Assembly (NCBI GenBank): GCA_050248955.1
Contig: JBFWRK010000019.1
Location: 1 to 64,000 of the forward strand
Source of the DNA: JBFWRK01 sp050248955
Lineage (GTDB): Bacteria; Actinomycetota; Acidimicrobiia; Acidimicrobiales; Ilumatobacteraceae
Reading direction: 5' to 3'
Length of the DNA stretch: 64,000 nt
Below are positions 50,136 to 59,026 of this stretch, one piece after another. The first letter of the stretch is position 1; each line of letters opens with the position of its first letter. The position numbers and the translations under genes are program-made. The notes under the pieces are model-generated. The model saw only the letters and a list, made by a program, of their open reading frames with translations, was not told the DNA's origin and made no database searches.

Positions 50136-51260
50136 ATGCCGATGCGTCTCTACGACACAGCCCGTCGCGCAGTCGTGCCCTTCGAACCAGGACCGACGGT
50201 CACGATGTACACGTGCGGCATCACGCCGTACGACGCGACCCACCTCGGTCACGCGACCGTCTACGTCACGTACGACGTGCTGCAGCGGCGGCTGATCGAC
50301 CTCGGCCACACCGTGAAGTGCGTGCGCAACGTCACCGACGTCGACGATCCGCTGTTCGCCAAGGCTCGCCAGCTCGGCGTCCACTACCTCGACCTCGCGG
50401 CGGGGGAAGAGGCGCGCTTCGAGCGCGACATGGTGGCGCTCAACGTCCTGCCCGTCTACAGCACGCCGCGCGCGTCGTCGGCGATCCCCGACATCCGCGG
50501 CTTCATCGGGATGGTCCTCGACCGCGGCTTCGCGTACGAGGCAGCAGGCTCGGTGTACTTCGACGTGTCGAAGTTCGAGCAGTTCGGATCGCTCAGCCAC
50601 TACACCGCCGAGGAGATGGTGGGATTCGCGAAGGAGCGCGGCGGCAACGTCGGCGATCCGAACAAGCGCAACCCGCTCGACTTCGTGCTGTGGCACCCGT
50701 CGGAGCCCGACGAACCGGCGTGGGAGACGATGTGGGGGCCGGGGCGCCCGGGCTGGCACATCGAGTGCTCGGCGCTCGCGCTGCGCGAGCTCGGCACCAC
50801 GATCGACCTCCACGGTGGCGGCACCGACCTCATCTTCCCGCACCACGAGTGCGAGCGCGCCCAGAGCGAGGCCGCCACCGGTGAGCCCTTCGTGCGCCAC
50901 TGGATGCACGTGGCGATGGTGTACATGGACGGCCACAAGATGTCGAAGAGCCTCGGCAACCTGGTGTTCATCGACCAACTGCGCGCGATCTGGGACCCGA
51001 GGGCGATCCGGCTGGCGATCATCGAGCACCACTACCGCACGGAGTGGAGCTGGGACGACGAGCTCATGCCCCGGGCTGCAGCCCGGCTCGGACGCTGGCT
51101 GGGTGCGATCGACGGCGAGACCGGCGACGCGGTCGACGAGGTGCGCGACGCGCTCGACGACGATCTCGACACGCCGCGGGCGCTCGCCGCGATCGACGCC
51201 GCCGCCGATCGCGGCGAGAGCGTCCTCGATGCAGCAGGGCTCCTCGGCATCGAGCTGTAA
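50136..51260 (+). CDS. mshC: Mycothiol ligase MshC (cysteine:GlcN-Ins ligase)
   Basis: 374-residue class I tRNA-synthetase-like ligase. MshC joins cysteine to glucosaminyl-inositol in mycothiol synthesis. Diagnostic: VTMYTCGITPYDATHLGHATVY (HLGH signature and zinc Cys), NVTDVDDPLFAKA, GRPGWHIECSALAL (zinc Cys), GGGTDLIFPHHE and HKMSKSLGN (KMSKS). It has no C-terminal anticodon-binding domain and the spacing matches MshC better than CysRS, whose signature is CGPTVYD. ATG 50136 is used; ATG 50142 is possible. It is shorter than typical MshC (about 400 residues), mostly at the N-terminus. Confidence 0.9.
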   Translation: MPMRLYDTARRAVVPFEPGPTVTMYTCGITPYDATHLGHATVYVTYDVLQRRLIDLGHTVKCVRNVTDVDDPLFAKARQLGVHYLDLAAGEEARFERDMVALNVLPVYSTPRASSAIPDIRGFIGMVLDRGFAYEAAGSVYFDVSKFEQFGSLSHYTAEEMVGFAKERGGNVGDPNKRNPLDFVLWHPSEPDEPAWETMWGPGRPGWHIECSALALRELGTTIDLHGGGTDLIFPHHECERAQSEAATGEPFVRHWMHVAMVYMDGHKMSKSLGNLVFIDQLRAIWDPRAIRLAIIEHHYRTEWSWDDELMPRAAARLGRWLGAIDGETGDAVDEVRDALDDDLDTPRALAAIDAAADRGESVLDAAGLLGIEL

Positions 51261-51352
51261 CGGCGCTGCTCGGTACGTCGCTGCGCCTGGCGGCGCGGGC
51301 GCTCGCTCATCAGCGGGGTACCATCCCGGGCTGAGACCGGAAGGAAGGTCGC

Positions 51353-52117
51353 ATGCCACACGCAGGGGCAGGCAAGTTGCAGGACCGATCGAAGGCGGTG
51401 ATGTCGCCTCTCGCACGGCTGCTGTGGAAGTTCCGCCTCGAGGGGTTCGACCGACTGCCGGAGTCCGGTCCGGCGATCCTGTGCCCGAACCACGTGAGCT
51501 TCCTCGACTCGGCGTTCCTGATGCTCACCGTCCCGCGCCGGATCAGCTTCGTCGGCAAGGCCGAGTACATGGACTCGTGGAAGACGAAGCTCCTGTTCCC
51601 GGCGATGGGCATGATCCCGATCGACCGCGCCGGGGGCGAGCGGAGCCAGGCGGCGCTCGACGCGGCCGAGGCGGTGCTTCGCCGTGGCGAGCTGTTCTGC
51701 ATCTTCCCGGAGGGCACCCGCAGCCGCGACGGCTACCTGTACAAGGGGCGGACCGGCGCTGCCCGGCTCGCGCTGAAGGTCGGCTGCCCGATCTTCCCGG
51801 TCGGTGTCGTCGGGACACGCGAGATCCAGCCGCCCGACGCGAAGCTGCCGAAGGTCGGCAAGTCCTGCAGCATCAGCATCGGGCGCCCGATCGTGCCCGA
51901 GCGATATCGCAGCCGTGGCGACGACCACCTCGTGCTGCGATCGATCATGGACGAGGTGATGTACGAGATCCGGGACATGACCGGCCAGGAGTACCGCAAC
52001 GTGTACGCCGGCAAGACGGCCGACACCGAACCTTCGGTCGCCGCACGGGTCGCTCACGTGAACGACGTCGAGCATGCCCGTCCCGATCTGGAGCTGTCAC
52101 TCAGCGCCAGGCGCTGA
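51353..52117 (+). CDS. 1-acyl-sn-glycerol-3-phosphate acyltransferase (PlsC family)
   Basis: 254-residue membrane-associated acyltransferase. Motif I NHVSFLDS (His-x4-Asp), motif II in VGKAEYMDSWKTKLL, motif III FCIFPEGTRSRDG and motif IV around IFPVGVVGT are all present. It makes phosphatidic acid from lysophosphatidic acid. A good ribosome site GGAAGGAAGG (51339-51348) precedes ATG 51353. It comes just before thrS. Confidence 0.9.
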   Translation: MPHAGAGKLQDRSKAVMSPLARLLWKFRLEGFDRLPESGPAILCPNHVSFLDSAFLMLTVPRRISFVGKAEYMDSWKTKLLFPAMGMIPIDRAGGERSQAALDAAEAVLRRGELFCIFPEGTRSRDGYLYKGRTGAARLALKVGCPIFPVGVVGTREIQPPDAKLPKVGKSCSISIGRPIVPERYRSRGDDHLVLRSIMDEVMYEIRDMTGQEYRNVYAGKTADTEPSVAARVAHVNDVEHARPDLELSLSARR

Positions 52118-52162
52118 CCCGCGGCGCCCGAATCGGCCAGGAGGACGACCCACCCGCCTCGG

Positions 52163-52168
52163 TAGGCT
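52163..52168 (+). promoter_or_regulatory. -10 box (TAGGCT) for thrS
   Basis: TAGGCT lies 10 nt before the ATG at 52179; no ribosome site is present. Confidence 0.5.
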
Positions 52169-52178
52169 CGCCATCGTT

Positions 52179-54158
52179 ATGGCTGACATCTCCGTGTTCC
52201 TTCCTGATGGGTCGTCTCGTTCGCTACCCCTCGGGTCCACTGCCGCCGACCTGGCCGCCAGCATCGGCTCGCGGCTCGCGAAGGCGGCGGTCGCCGCGGT
52301 CGTGGACGGCGAGGAGACCGATCTCAGCCACTCCCTCGCCGACGGTGAGCACGTCGGCATCGTCACGGTCGACAGCGACGCCGGTCGTCACGTACTGCGC
52401 CACTCGACGGCGCACGTGCTCGCCCAGGCGGTCACGCAGCTCTTCCCGGGCGCGAAGTACACGATCGGGCCGGCGATCGAGGATGGCTTCTACTACGACT
52501 TCGATCTGCCCGGCGGCGCCACGTTCACGGAGGACGACCTGACGGCGATCGACGCCCGGATGCGCGAGATCATCAAGGCCGACCAGCACTTCGTTCGCAG
52601 CGAGGTGCCGGCGGACGAGGCGCTCGAGGTCTTCGCCGACCAGCCGTACAAGCGCGAGATCATCGAGCGCGTGCGTGGTGGCGGGGCCGACGGCAGCGAT
52701 GCCGCCGAAGTCGGCGGCGGCGACACGATCAGCCTGTACCGGAACACCCCCGAGTTCGTCGACCTCTGCCGCGGCCCGCACGTGCCGTCGACCTCGCGTC
52801 TCGGCCACTTCAAGCTCATGAAGGTTGCCGGCGCGTACTGGCGGGGCAGCGAGACCGGGCCGATGCTGCAGCGCATCTACGGCACGGCGTGGGAGAGCAA
52901 GGCCGCGCTGGAGGCCCATCTGCACCGGCTCGAGGAGGCCGAGAAGCGCGACCACCGCAAACTGGCCGTCGAGCTCGACCTGCTGAGCTTCCCTCACGAG
53001 CTCGGTGGCGGCCTCGCGGTGTGGCACCCCCGCGGCGCCATCATCCGCAAGCTGATGGAGGACTACAGCCGCTCGCGTCACCAGAACGGCGGCTACGAGT
53101 TCGTCTTCACGCCGCACCTGTCGAACTCGCAGCTCTTCGAGACGTCCGGTCACCTCGCTTGGTACAAGGACGGCATGTACCCGCCGATGGAGATGGACAA
53201 CGGCACGTACTACATGAAGCCGATGAACTGCCCGATGCACTGCCTGATCTACCGCAGTCGTCAGCGCAGCTACCGCGAGCTTCCGCTGCGCCTGTTCGAG
53301 CTCGGCACGGTGTACCGCTACGAGCGCGCCGGGACGCTCCACGGCCTGTTGCGGATCCGCGGCTTCACGCAGGACGACGCGCACATCTTCACGACGGAGG
53401 AGCAGCTGCAGGCCGAGATCGGTTCCACGCTCGACTTCGTGATCTCGGTGCTGCGGGCGTTCGGCTTCGAGGACTTCCAGTTCTACCTGTCCACGAAGGA
53501 CCCCGAGAAGTACGTCGGGTCCGACGAGATCTGGGAGCGGGCGACCGCCGCACTCGCCTCGGCGCTCGACAGCCACGGCCTCGACTACCAGCTCAAGGAG
53601 GGTGACGCCGCGTTCTACGGGCCGAAGATCGACATCGACGTGCGTGACGCGATCGGCCGCAAGTGGCAGCTCTCCACGATCCAGTGCGACTTCAACCACC
53701 CCGAGAAGTTCGACCTCGAGTACGTCGCCCCGGACAACACGCGGAAGCGACCGATCATGTTGCACCGCGCGCTGCTCGGCTCGGTCGAGCGGTTCTTCGG
53801 TGTGCTGATCGAGCACTACGCCGGTGCCTTCCCGGTGTGGCTCGCGCCGGTCCAGGCGCGGGTCCTGCCCGTCGCCGCCGCGCACGAGGCGTATGCCGCC
53901 GGCGTGGTGGCCCGGCTCACGGCGGAGGGCTTCCGCGCCGATCTCGTCGACGCCAACGACCAGCTCGGCAAGCGGATCCGCGCCGCGAAGCTCGAGAAGC
54001 TGCCGTACGTGCTCGTCGTCGGCGACGACGACGTCGCCGCCGGGACGCTCGGCGTGAACCCCCGCGGTGGCGAGGTCGAGCGGGGCGTCGCACTCGATGC
54101 GTTCATCGATCGTCTGCGCAGCGAGGCCCACGCGCCCGAGGTCGCTCTCGGCGCGTGA
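52179..54158 (+). CDS. thrS: Threonine--tRNA ligase
   Basis: 659-residue class II synthetase. The TGS domain is at 1-60 (ISVFLPDGSSRSLPLGSTAAD), the editing domain follows with HSTAHVLAQAVTQLFPGAKY, the catalytic core has motif 2 (YRELPLRLFELGTVYRYERAG), PMNCPMHCLIYRS with the zinc Cys, and motif 3 in LHRALLGSVERFFGVLIEHYAG; the anticodon-binding domain ends the chain. ATG 52179 begins the TGS domain. Its stop overlaps the HIT gene by 4 bp, the order seen in mycobacteria. Confidence 0.97.
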   Translation: MADISVFLPDGSSRSLPLGSTAADLAASIGSRLAKAAVAAVVDGEETDLSHSLADGEHVGIVTVDSDAGRHVLRHSTAHVLAQAVTQLFPGAKYTIGPAIEDGFYYDFDLPGGATFTEDDLTAIDARMREIIKADQHFVRSEVPADEALEVFADQPYKREIIERVRGGGADGSDAAEVGGGDTISLYRNTPEFVDLCRGPHVPSTSRLGHFKLMKVAGAYWRGSETGPMLQRIYGTAWESKAALEAHLHRLEEAEKRDHRKLAVELDLLSFPHELGGGLAVWHPRGAIIRKLMEDYSRSRHQNGGYEFVFTPHLSNSQLFETSGHLAWYKDGMYPPMEMDNGTYYMKPMNCPMHCLIYRSRQRSYRELPLRLFELGTVYRYERAGTLHGLLRIRGFTQDDAHIFTTEEQLQAEIGSTLDFVISVLRAFGFEDFQFYLSTKDPEKYVGSDEIWERATAALASALDSHGLDYQLKEGDAAFYGPKIDIDVRDAIGRKWQLSTIQCDFNHPEKFDLEYVAPDNTRKRPIMLHRALLGSVERFFGVLIEHYAGAFPVWLAPVQARVLPVAAAHEAYAAGVVARLTAEGFRADLVDANDQLGKRIRAAKLEKLPYVLVVGDDDVAAGTLGVNPRGGEVERGVALDAFIDRLRSEAHAPEVALGA

Positions 54159-54676
54159 GCGGCATCTTCGACCAGCTCTGGAGCGGTTGGCGCTACGCGT
54201 ACGTCTCCTCCGGTGGCGTCGCCGGTGGCATCCACCGGACCGACTCGACCAGCATCTTCTCCCAGATCCTCGCCTCCGGGATCCCCGATGACGAGGCGCT
54301 CATCGTGCATCGCGGCCCGACCTGCTTCGCGATCCTGAACCGATTTCCCTACTCGACCGGGCACACGCTGGTGCTCCCGTATCGCGAGGTGCCCGATCTC
54401 GAGGACCTGACTGCTGAGGAGATCGCCGAGCTGTGGGCGTCCGTGACCGCCGCGGTCCGGGCGCTCAAGGCCGCGTATCGCCCGGACGCGCTGAACATCG
54501 GCATCAACCTCGGTGAGGCCGCCGGCGGCAGCGTCGCCCGCCACCTGCACGTGCACATCGTCCCGAGGTGGAGCGGCGACTCGAACTTCATGACCGCGAC
54601 GGCGTACACGCGCACGATCCCCGAGGCGCTCCCTGACACCTGGGCGAAGGTGCGTGCTGCCTGGGTGCAGCCGTAG
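54155..54676 (+). CDS. HIT family protein (AP4A phosphorylase/hydrolase-like)
   Basis: 173-residue HIT protein. The His triad is in SVARHLHVHIVPRWSGDSNFM; upstream are IVHRGPTCFAILNRFPYSTGHTLVLPYREV and ALNIGINLGEAAG. It resembles the mycobacterial HIT/AP4A phosphorylase encoded between thrS and pgsA. GTG 54155 overlaps the thrS stop (GTGA). Its likely task is to remove Ap4A made by aminoacyl-tRNA synthetases. Confidence 0.92.
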   Translation: MSGIFDQLWSGWRYAYVSSGGVAGGIHRTDSTSIFSQILASGIPDDEALIVHRGPTCFAILNRFPYSTGHTLVLPYREVPDLEDLTAEEIAELWASVTAAVRALKAAYRPDALNIGINLGEAAGGSVARHLHVHIVPRWSGDSNFMTATAYTRTIPEALPDTWAKVRAAWVQP

Positions 54677-54679
54677 CCT
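54674..54679 (+). promoter_or_regulatory. -10 box (TAGCCT), leaderless start of the membrane protein gene
   Basis: TAGCCT overlaps the HIT stop codon and lies 7 nt before the ATG at 54687. Confidence 0.45.
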
Positions 54680-54686
54680 CTCCGTG

Positions 54687-55223
54687 ATGCCAGACGACGA
54701 ACGCGATCAGGACCCTGCGGCCGGCGAGCTGCGCGATGCGCTACCGGACGACCTGAACGCGAGTGAGTTCGTCGGCCCATACCAGTTCCCCGACAACAGC
54801 CGTCGTCGCATCCCCGGGGTCATCTACCTGGCCGTGGCGGCCGGCTGCCTCGTCCTCTACCTCACCCGCAGCGACGACGCCGTCCTGATAAACCGGGGCT
54901 TCCTGCTCGCCGCTGCGCTGCTCGGCGCCGTGGGGATCTTCTCGATCACGTCGGGTTGGCGGATGGGCATCGACGAGAAGGAAGCGCTCGTCCGCGCCAC
55001 GCAGGTGGTCGGGTTCCCCGTCGGGCACGCGTCGGCGCAGCAGGTGTGGCGCGGGCTGCGCAGCCGCCCCACGTGGCGGGTGCTGTGCTACTCCGCCGAG
55101 GAGCCGCCGAAGCAGCGCGGGTTCGTGCTCGTCGACGCGGTCGACGGCCGTACGATCGAGCACCTCGTCGAGGACAACCCGGAAGACCTGTCCGAGTGGT
55201 CGAGCCCGGCCAGCTCGGACTGA
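54687..55223 (+). CDS. Two-helix membrane protein of unknown function
   Basis: 178-residue protein. After an acidic N-terminus come two close hydrophobic helices, VIYLAVAAGCLVLYLT and GFLLAAALLGAVGIFSIT, then a soluble C-terminal domain (KEALVRATQVVGFPVGHASAQ, TWRVLCYSAEEPPKQRGFVLVD) that contains a possible strand-rich fold. I do not recognise a family. It lies between HIT and a DUF4032 gene, where mycobacteria have pgsA. Confidence 0.78.
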   Translation: MPDDERDQDPAAGELRDALPDDLNASEFVGPYQFPDNSRRRIPGVIYLAVAAGCLVLYLTRSDDAVLINRGFLLAAALLGAVGIFSITSGWRMGIDEKEALVRATQVVGFPVGHASAQQVWRGLRSRPTWRVLCYSAEEPPKQRGFVLVDAVDGRTIEHLVEDNPEDLSEWSSPASSD

Positions 55224-55259
55224 GCCAGGCGCCGGGAGGTTCTTGCCGCGACGGATCCG

Positions 55260-56540
55260 CTACGGCCGATCCACCGCCGGTCGATCCTCTGGCGATCGGG
55301 AGATGATCGGCAGCTCCATCGTCGCCGGGTCGATCACGAGGTGCTCGTCGGGCGCGTGGCGCAGGACGTCGTCGACGTACGAGCGCCGTGCGACGTCGAG
55401 GCCGACGTCCGTGGCCGCCTGCTCCGACAGGAACCAGCGGTGCTCGAGCAGCTGGTGGAAGAACTCGGCCGGTTCGAGGCGCCCGGCGAGCTCCGCTGGG
55501 ATGGCGGCGACGACCGGCTCGTAGACCTGATCGAGCCATCGGGTGGCGACGATGTTCTCGGGGAGGCGCTTGCCGTTGCGTCCCTCGAGCTCGAGCCCGA
55601 AGCGGCGGATGTCGTCGAGCAGCCGTCGGGCCTGGTTCTCCCCGGTGTTCAGGCCGGTGAGCTGCGCGAGGCGGGGGGCGAAGTACCCGATCTCGACGAC
55701 CCGGGGCACGAGCCGCACCCGTTCGTCATCGCCGTCGGACGTGAACTCGAGCTCGCCGACGTCGAAGCCGAGCTCGTGCAGGCGACGCAGCCGTTCATCG
55801 ATGCGGTACAGCTCGTCCGGTCGGAAGAGCTCTTCGGCGGTCAGCTCGTTCCAGAGCGCGTGGTACCTGGATTCGACCTGAGCGGCGGTCTCCAGCGGAT
55901 CGATGCCCTCGGCGAGGTAGCCACCGAGCTGCAGGTCGATCAGTCCACCGGCGACGTTCTCGACCGCGATCGAGAGATCGGTGACGCGCTGGCCCTCGGT
56001 CAGCGATGGGTGCAGCTCGCCGGTCTCGACATCGACGACGAACGCAACGAGCGCGCCGGCGTCACGACGGAAGAGCGTGTTCGAGAGCGAGCAGTCACCC
56101 CAGTAGAAACCGTTGAGGTGGAGCCGGGCGAGGAGGCCGACGAGCGAGTCGAGCAAGCGTTCGCCGAGGTACGGGATGCGCAGCCCGCGGCCGGAGAGCA
56201 GCACACGGTAGGTGAGCGCGAAGTCGAGGTGGCGCGTGATCAGCACCGCCTCGCCCTGGTGCTCCTCCCCGCGTCCGGTGACCACACCGAGCGACTGGCC
56301 GGCGGGGATGCCGGCATCGATCAGCGCCCGGAGGAGCCGGTACTCCCGATGGGCGAGCGCCTCGGGGAGCTCCTTCAGGACGTAGGTGATGTCGCCGTGC
56401 TCGTAGAACCGGACGACGTGGCGGTGGAGCCCTCCCGGATCGACCAACCCGTACTCGTCCGGCCAGTGCTCGAGCGACAGGTGCCACGGGAGTGAGAAGA
56501 GCGGCCGGTGCTCCGACGGGTTCGCGACCTGGAGGCGCAT
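55260..56540 (-). CDS. DUF4032 domain protein, kinase-like fold
   Basis: 426-residue protein. The N-terminal half looks like a degenerate protein/aminoglycoside kinase: HGDITYVLKELPE (Lys), LLARLHLNGFYWGDCSLSNTLFRR (Gly-Asp-Cys-x-x-x-Asn in place of HxDxxxxN) and AFVVDVETGE (DFG-like Asp). The C-terminal half (DEVYRIDERLRRLHELGFDV-like; GFDVGELEFTSDGDDERVRL; LGLDVARRSYVDDVL) corresponds to DUF4032. Function is unknown. It starts at ATG 56540, 7 bp downstream of the small helical gene on the same strand. Confidence 0.82.
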   Translation of the reverse strand: MRLQVANPSEHRPLFSLPWHLSLEHWPDEYGLVDPGGLHRHVVRFYEHGDITYVLKELPEALAHREYRLLRALIDAGIPAGQSLGVVTGRGEEHQGEAVLITRHLDFALTYRVLLSGRGLRIPYLGERLLDSLVGLLARLHLNGFYWGDCSLSNTLFRRDAGALVAFVVDVETGELHPSLTEGQRVTDLSIAVENVAGGLIDLQLGGYLAEGIDPLETAAQVESRYHALWNELTAEELFRPDELYRIDERLRRLHELGFDVGELEFTSDGDDERVRLVPRVVEIGYFAPRLAQLTGLNTGENQARRLLDDIRRFGLELEGRNGKRLPENIVATRWLDQVYEPVVAAIPAELAGRLEPAEFFHQLLEHRWFLSEQAATDVGLDVARRSYVDDVLRHAPDEHLVIDPATMELPIISRSPEDRPAVDRP

Positions 56541-56547
56541 GGGCGCG

Positions 56548-56865
56548 TCAGTCCGCCGCCGCCTCCGCGGCTGTGGCGATGGCGCGAAGCAGCCGTCCGG
56601 CATCCAGTGCGTGCTGGCGGAGCGCGCGGAGATCGCCATCGTCCCACTTGTCCTGCGGGCGGGACTCGAGCTCGGTCGCGATCGCGCTCGACGACGCCGT
56701 CGATGTCCCGGCCGCCCGCGCCGCGGCGACGACCACCTGCTCGAGCTCGCCGATCATCCCACCGGCGACCGACAGATCGCCATGGACCGGCGCGAGCGCC
56801 TCGCGCAGGCGGCGATCCATCGACCGGAACGCAACCGCCAGATCGGCCGGCGACGACTCGCTCAT
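56548..56865 (-). CDS. Small helical protein coupled to EF-G2
   Basis: 105-residue soluble helical protein (MSESSPADLAVAFRSMDRRLREALAPVHG, VVVAAARAAGTSTASSSAIA, LRALRQHALDAGRLLRAIA). ATG 56865 overlaps the stop of the EF-G2 gene (ATGA), indicating translational coupling. No family recognised. It sits between EF-G2 and DUF4032 genes in one probable operon. Confidence 0.72.
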   Translation of the reverse strand: MSESSPADLAVAFRSMDRRLREALAPVHGDLSVAGGMIGELEQVVVAAARAAGTSTASSSAIATELESRPQDKWDDGDLRALRQHALDAGRLLRAIATAAEAAAD

Positions 56866-58943
56866 GCGTGATTGCCTGGCATCGTCGCCTTGACCTTGTC
56901 GACGAGGTGCGTCGGGAGGACGTCGTAGTGGTCGTGCGCGGCGGTGAACCGGCCTCGGCCACCGGTCATCGAGCGGAGATCGATCGCGTAGCGGACCAGC
57001 TCGGAGCTCGGCACGTGGGCCATGATCTCCTGCTCGCCGTTCCCGACGGCGTTGGTGCCGTGCACACGCCCGCGACGGGAGTTGATGTCGCCCATCACGT
57101 CCCCCTGGTACCCGGACGGCACGGTGATCGTCACCGCCGAGACGGGTTCGAGCACCAGCACGCCGGCACTCGCCATCGCTTCCTTCAGGCCCTGCGAGGC
57201 AGCGGTCTTGAACGCCATCTCCGAGGAGTCCACCGAGTGGTACTTCCCGTCGTAGCACTCGACCCGCAGGTCGACGACGGGGAAGCCGTGCACCCCACCC
57301 TGGGCCATCGTCTCCTCGATGCCCTTCTGGACAGCCGGGATGAACTGGCGGGGGATCGCACCGCCGACGATCTTGTCGACGAACTCGAAGCCGCTGCCGC
57401 GATCGAGCGGGGCGACGCGCAGGTACGCCACCGCGTACTGGCCGTGACCGCCCGACTGCTTCTTCACCTTGCCCTCGGCCTCGGCGCTGCCGGCCACCGT
57501 CTCGCGGTACGGCACGCGTACGTCCTCGAGCTCGACGTTGACGCCGAACTTGCGCGCCAGGCGTTCGAGTGCCACGGCGACATGCGTGTCGCCGAGTCCC
57601 CGGACGAGGGTCTGGCGGGTCTCTTCGTTGCGATCCACGACGAGCGCGGGATCTTCCGCCTGCAGGCGCTGCAAGGCGCCGCCGAGCTTGTCGTCGTCGG
57701 ACTGGGTGCGCGGCCGGACCGCGACCGCGAAGACCGGCGGGATCGCAGCCGGGCCGGGCACCTTCACCGGCGTGCCCTTCGGCGCCAGCGTGTCGCCGGT
57801 GCGGGTGTGGGCGAGCTTGGCGACGGCGGCGATGTCGCCGGCCACGACCGAGCTGACCGGGCTCTGCTCCTTGCCACGGAGGCGGAACAAGCCGTGCAAC
57901 CGCTCGTCCGTCCCGCTCGAGGTGTTGATCAGGTGGTCGTCGGTGTTGATCGAGCCCGACAAGACCTTGAACACGGAGAGTTGCCCGACGAAGGGATCGG
58001 CGATGGTCTTGAAGACGACGGCGAGCGGCTTGGCCGAGGCGTCGGCGGTGACCTCCACCACGGTGTCGCCGGCCTCGACCGTGACGGCCCGATCGGCGGG
58101 GGAAGGGCCGATCTCGCAGATGAAGTCGGCCAGGCGGTCGACGCCGATCGATGTCAGCGCGGAGCCGAGCAGCACCGGGAACTCGACGTTGCCGAGCACC
58201 TCCTGGGCGAGCGTGCGCTCGAGCTCTGGCACCGACGGCACGTCGCCGGACAGGTAGCGCTCGAGCTGCTCGTCGTCGCCGGAGACGATCTCCTCGACGA
58301 GCGCGTCGTGCAGCTCGTGCTCCTCCGCCTCGATCTCGGGCGGCAGCGGCGCGGCGTGGTGCGTACCACCAGGTTCGTACTCGAAGGCCTGATCGGACAG
58401 GACGTCGGCGACCCCGTGGAGCGAGCCTTCCTCACCGAGCGGGAGCTCGAGCGGGACGAAGCCGGAACCCAACGTCGAGCGGAGCTGTTGCAGCACGCGG
58501 TGGAAGTCGGCGCGCTCCTTGTCCTCCTTGTTCACGAAAACCATGCGGGGCATGCGCAGCTCTGCGCAGCGCCGCCACAGCACCTCGGTCTGGACCTCGA
58601 CGCCCTCGACGGCGCTCACGACGAAGACCGCGAGATCGGCGACCGACAGTGCGGCTTCGACCTCGGCCATGAAGTCCGCGTACCCGGGCGTGTCGATCAG
58701 GTTGATCCGGTAGGTCGTGTCGCTGTCCTTCCACTCGAACGGCGCGAGCGCCAGGGACAGCGAGATCTTCCGCTTCACCGACTCGGGCTCGGTGTCGGAC
58801 GACGACGATCCGTCGTCCACCCTGCCGGCCCGCGGGATCGCCCCGGAGCGTGCCAGCAGCGCCTCCGCCAGCGTGCTCTTCCCGCTCCCGCTGTGTCCGA
58901 GAAGGACCACGTTGCGAATGTTCTCCGTTCCCGGATCGTTCAT
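56862..58943 (-). CDS. fusA2: Elongation factor G-like protein EF-G2
   Basis: 693-residue translational GTPase. G1 GHSGSGKSTLAEAL, G3 DTPGYADF, G4 NKED in FVNKEDKERADFHRV, then the EF-G domains II-V (GQLSVFKVLSGSINTDDHL; GDTHVAVALERLARKFGVNV; SGYQGDVMGDINSRRGRVHG). The G1 Asp/His pattern and the unusual Ser-rich switch region (GSSSSDTEPESVKRKIS) mark the EF-G2 type, which may lack translocation activity. ATG 58943 follows AAGGGAG. It is divergent from pgsA. Confidence 0.9.
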   Translation of the reverse strand: MNDPGTENIRNVVLLGHSGSGKSTLAEALLARSGAIPRAGRVDDGSSSSDTEPESVKRKISLSLALAPFEWKDSDTTYRINLIDTPGYADFMAEVEAALSVADLAVFVVSAVEGVEVQTEVLWRRCAELRMPRMVFVNKEDKERADFHRVLQQLRSTLGSGFVPLELPLGEEGSLHGVADVLSDQAFEYEPGGTHHAAPLPPEIEAEEHELHDALVEEIVSGDDEQLERYLSGDVPSVPELERTLAQEVLGNVEFPVLLGSALTSIGVDRLADFICEIGPSPADRAVTVEAGDTVVEVTADASAKPLAVVFKTIADPFVGQLSVFKVLSGSINTDDHLINTSSGTDERLHGLFRLRGKEQSPVSSVVAGDIAAVAKLAHTRTGDTLAPKGTPVKVPGPAAIPPVFAVAVRPRTQSDDDKLGGALQRLQAEDPALVVDRNEETRQTLVRGLGDTHVAVALERLARKFGVNVELEDVRVPYRETVAGSAEAEGKVKKQSGGHGQYAVAYLRVAPLDRGSGFEFVDKIVGGAIPRQFIPAVQKGIEETMAQGGVHGFPVVDLRVECYDGKYHSVDSSEMAFKTAASQGLKEAMASAGVLVLEPVSAVTITVPSGYQGDVMGDINSRRGRVHGTNAVGNGEQEIMAHVPSSELVRYAIDLRSMTGGRGRFTAAHDHYDVLPTHLVDKVKATMPGNHA

Positions 58944-59014
58944 CTGGCTCCCTTGGATCGTCGAGCGGCCCGTGGCGGATGGTAGCGGTGGCACGTGTGC
59001 CGTGCGACCGCCGG

Positions 59015-59020
59015 TAGCCT
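59015..59020 (+). promoter_or_regulatory. -10 box (TAGCCT), leaderless pgsA start
   Basis: TAGCCT lies 6 nt before the ATG at 59027, in the 83-bp divergent region with the EF-G2 gene. Confidence 0.5.
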
Positions 59021-59026
59021 GATCCG

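Noticed and set aside
50136..51260. Cysteinyl-tRNA synthetase
   Set aside because: The ITPYDATHLGH signature, short length and lack of an anticodon domain fit MshC instead.
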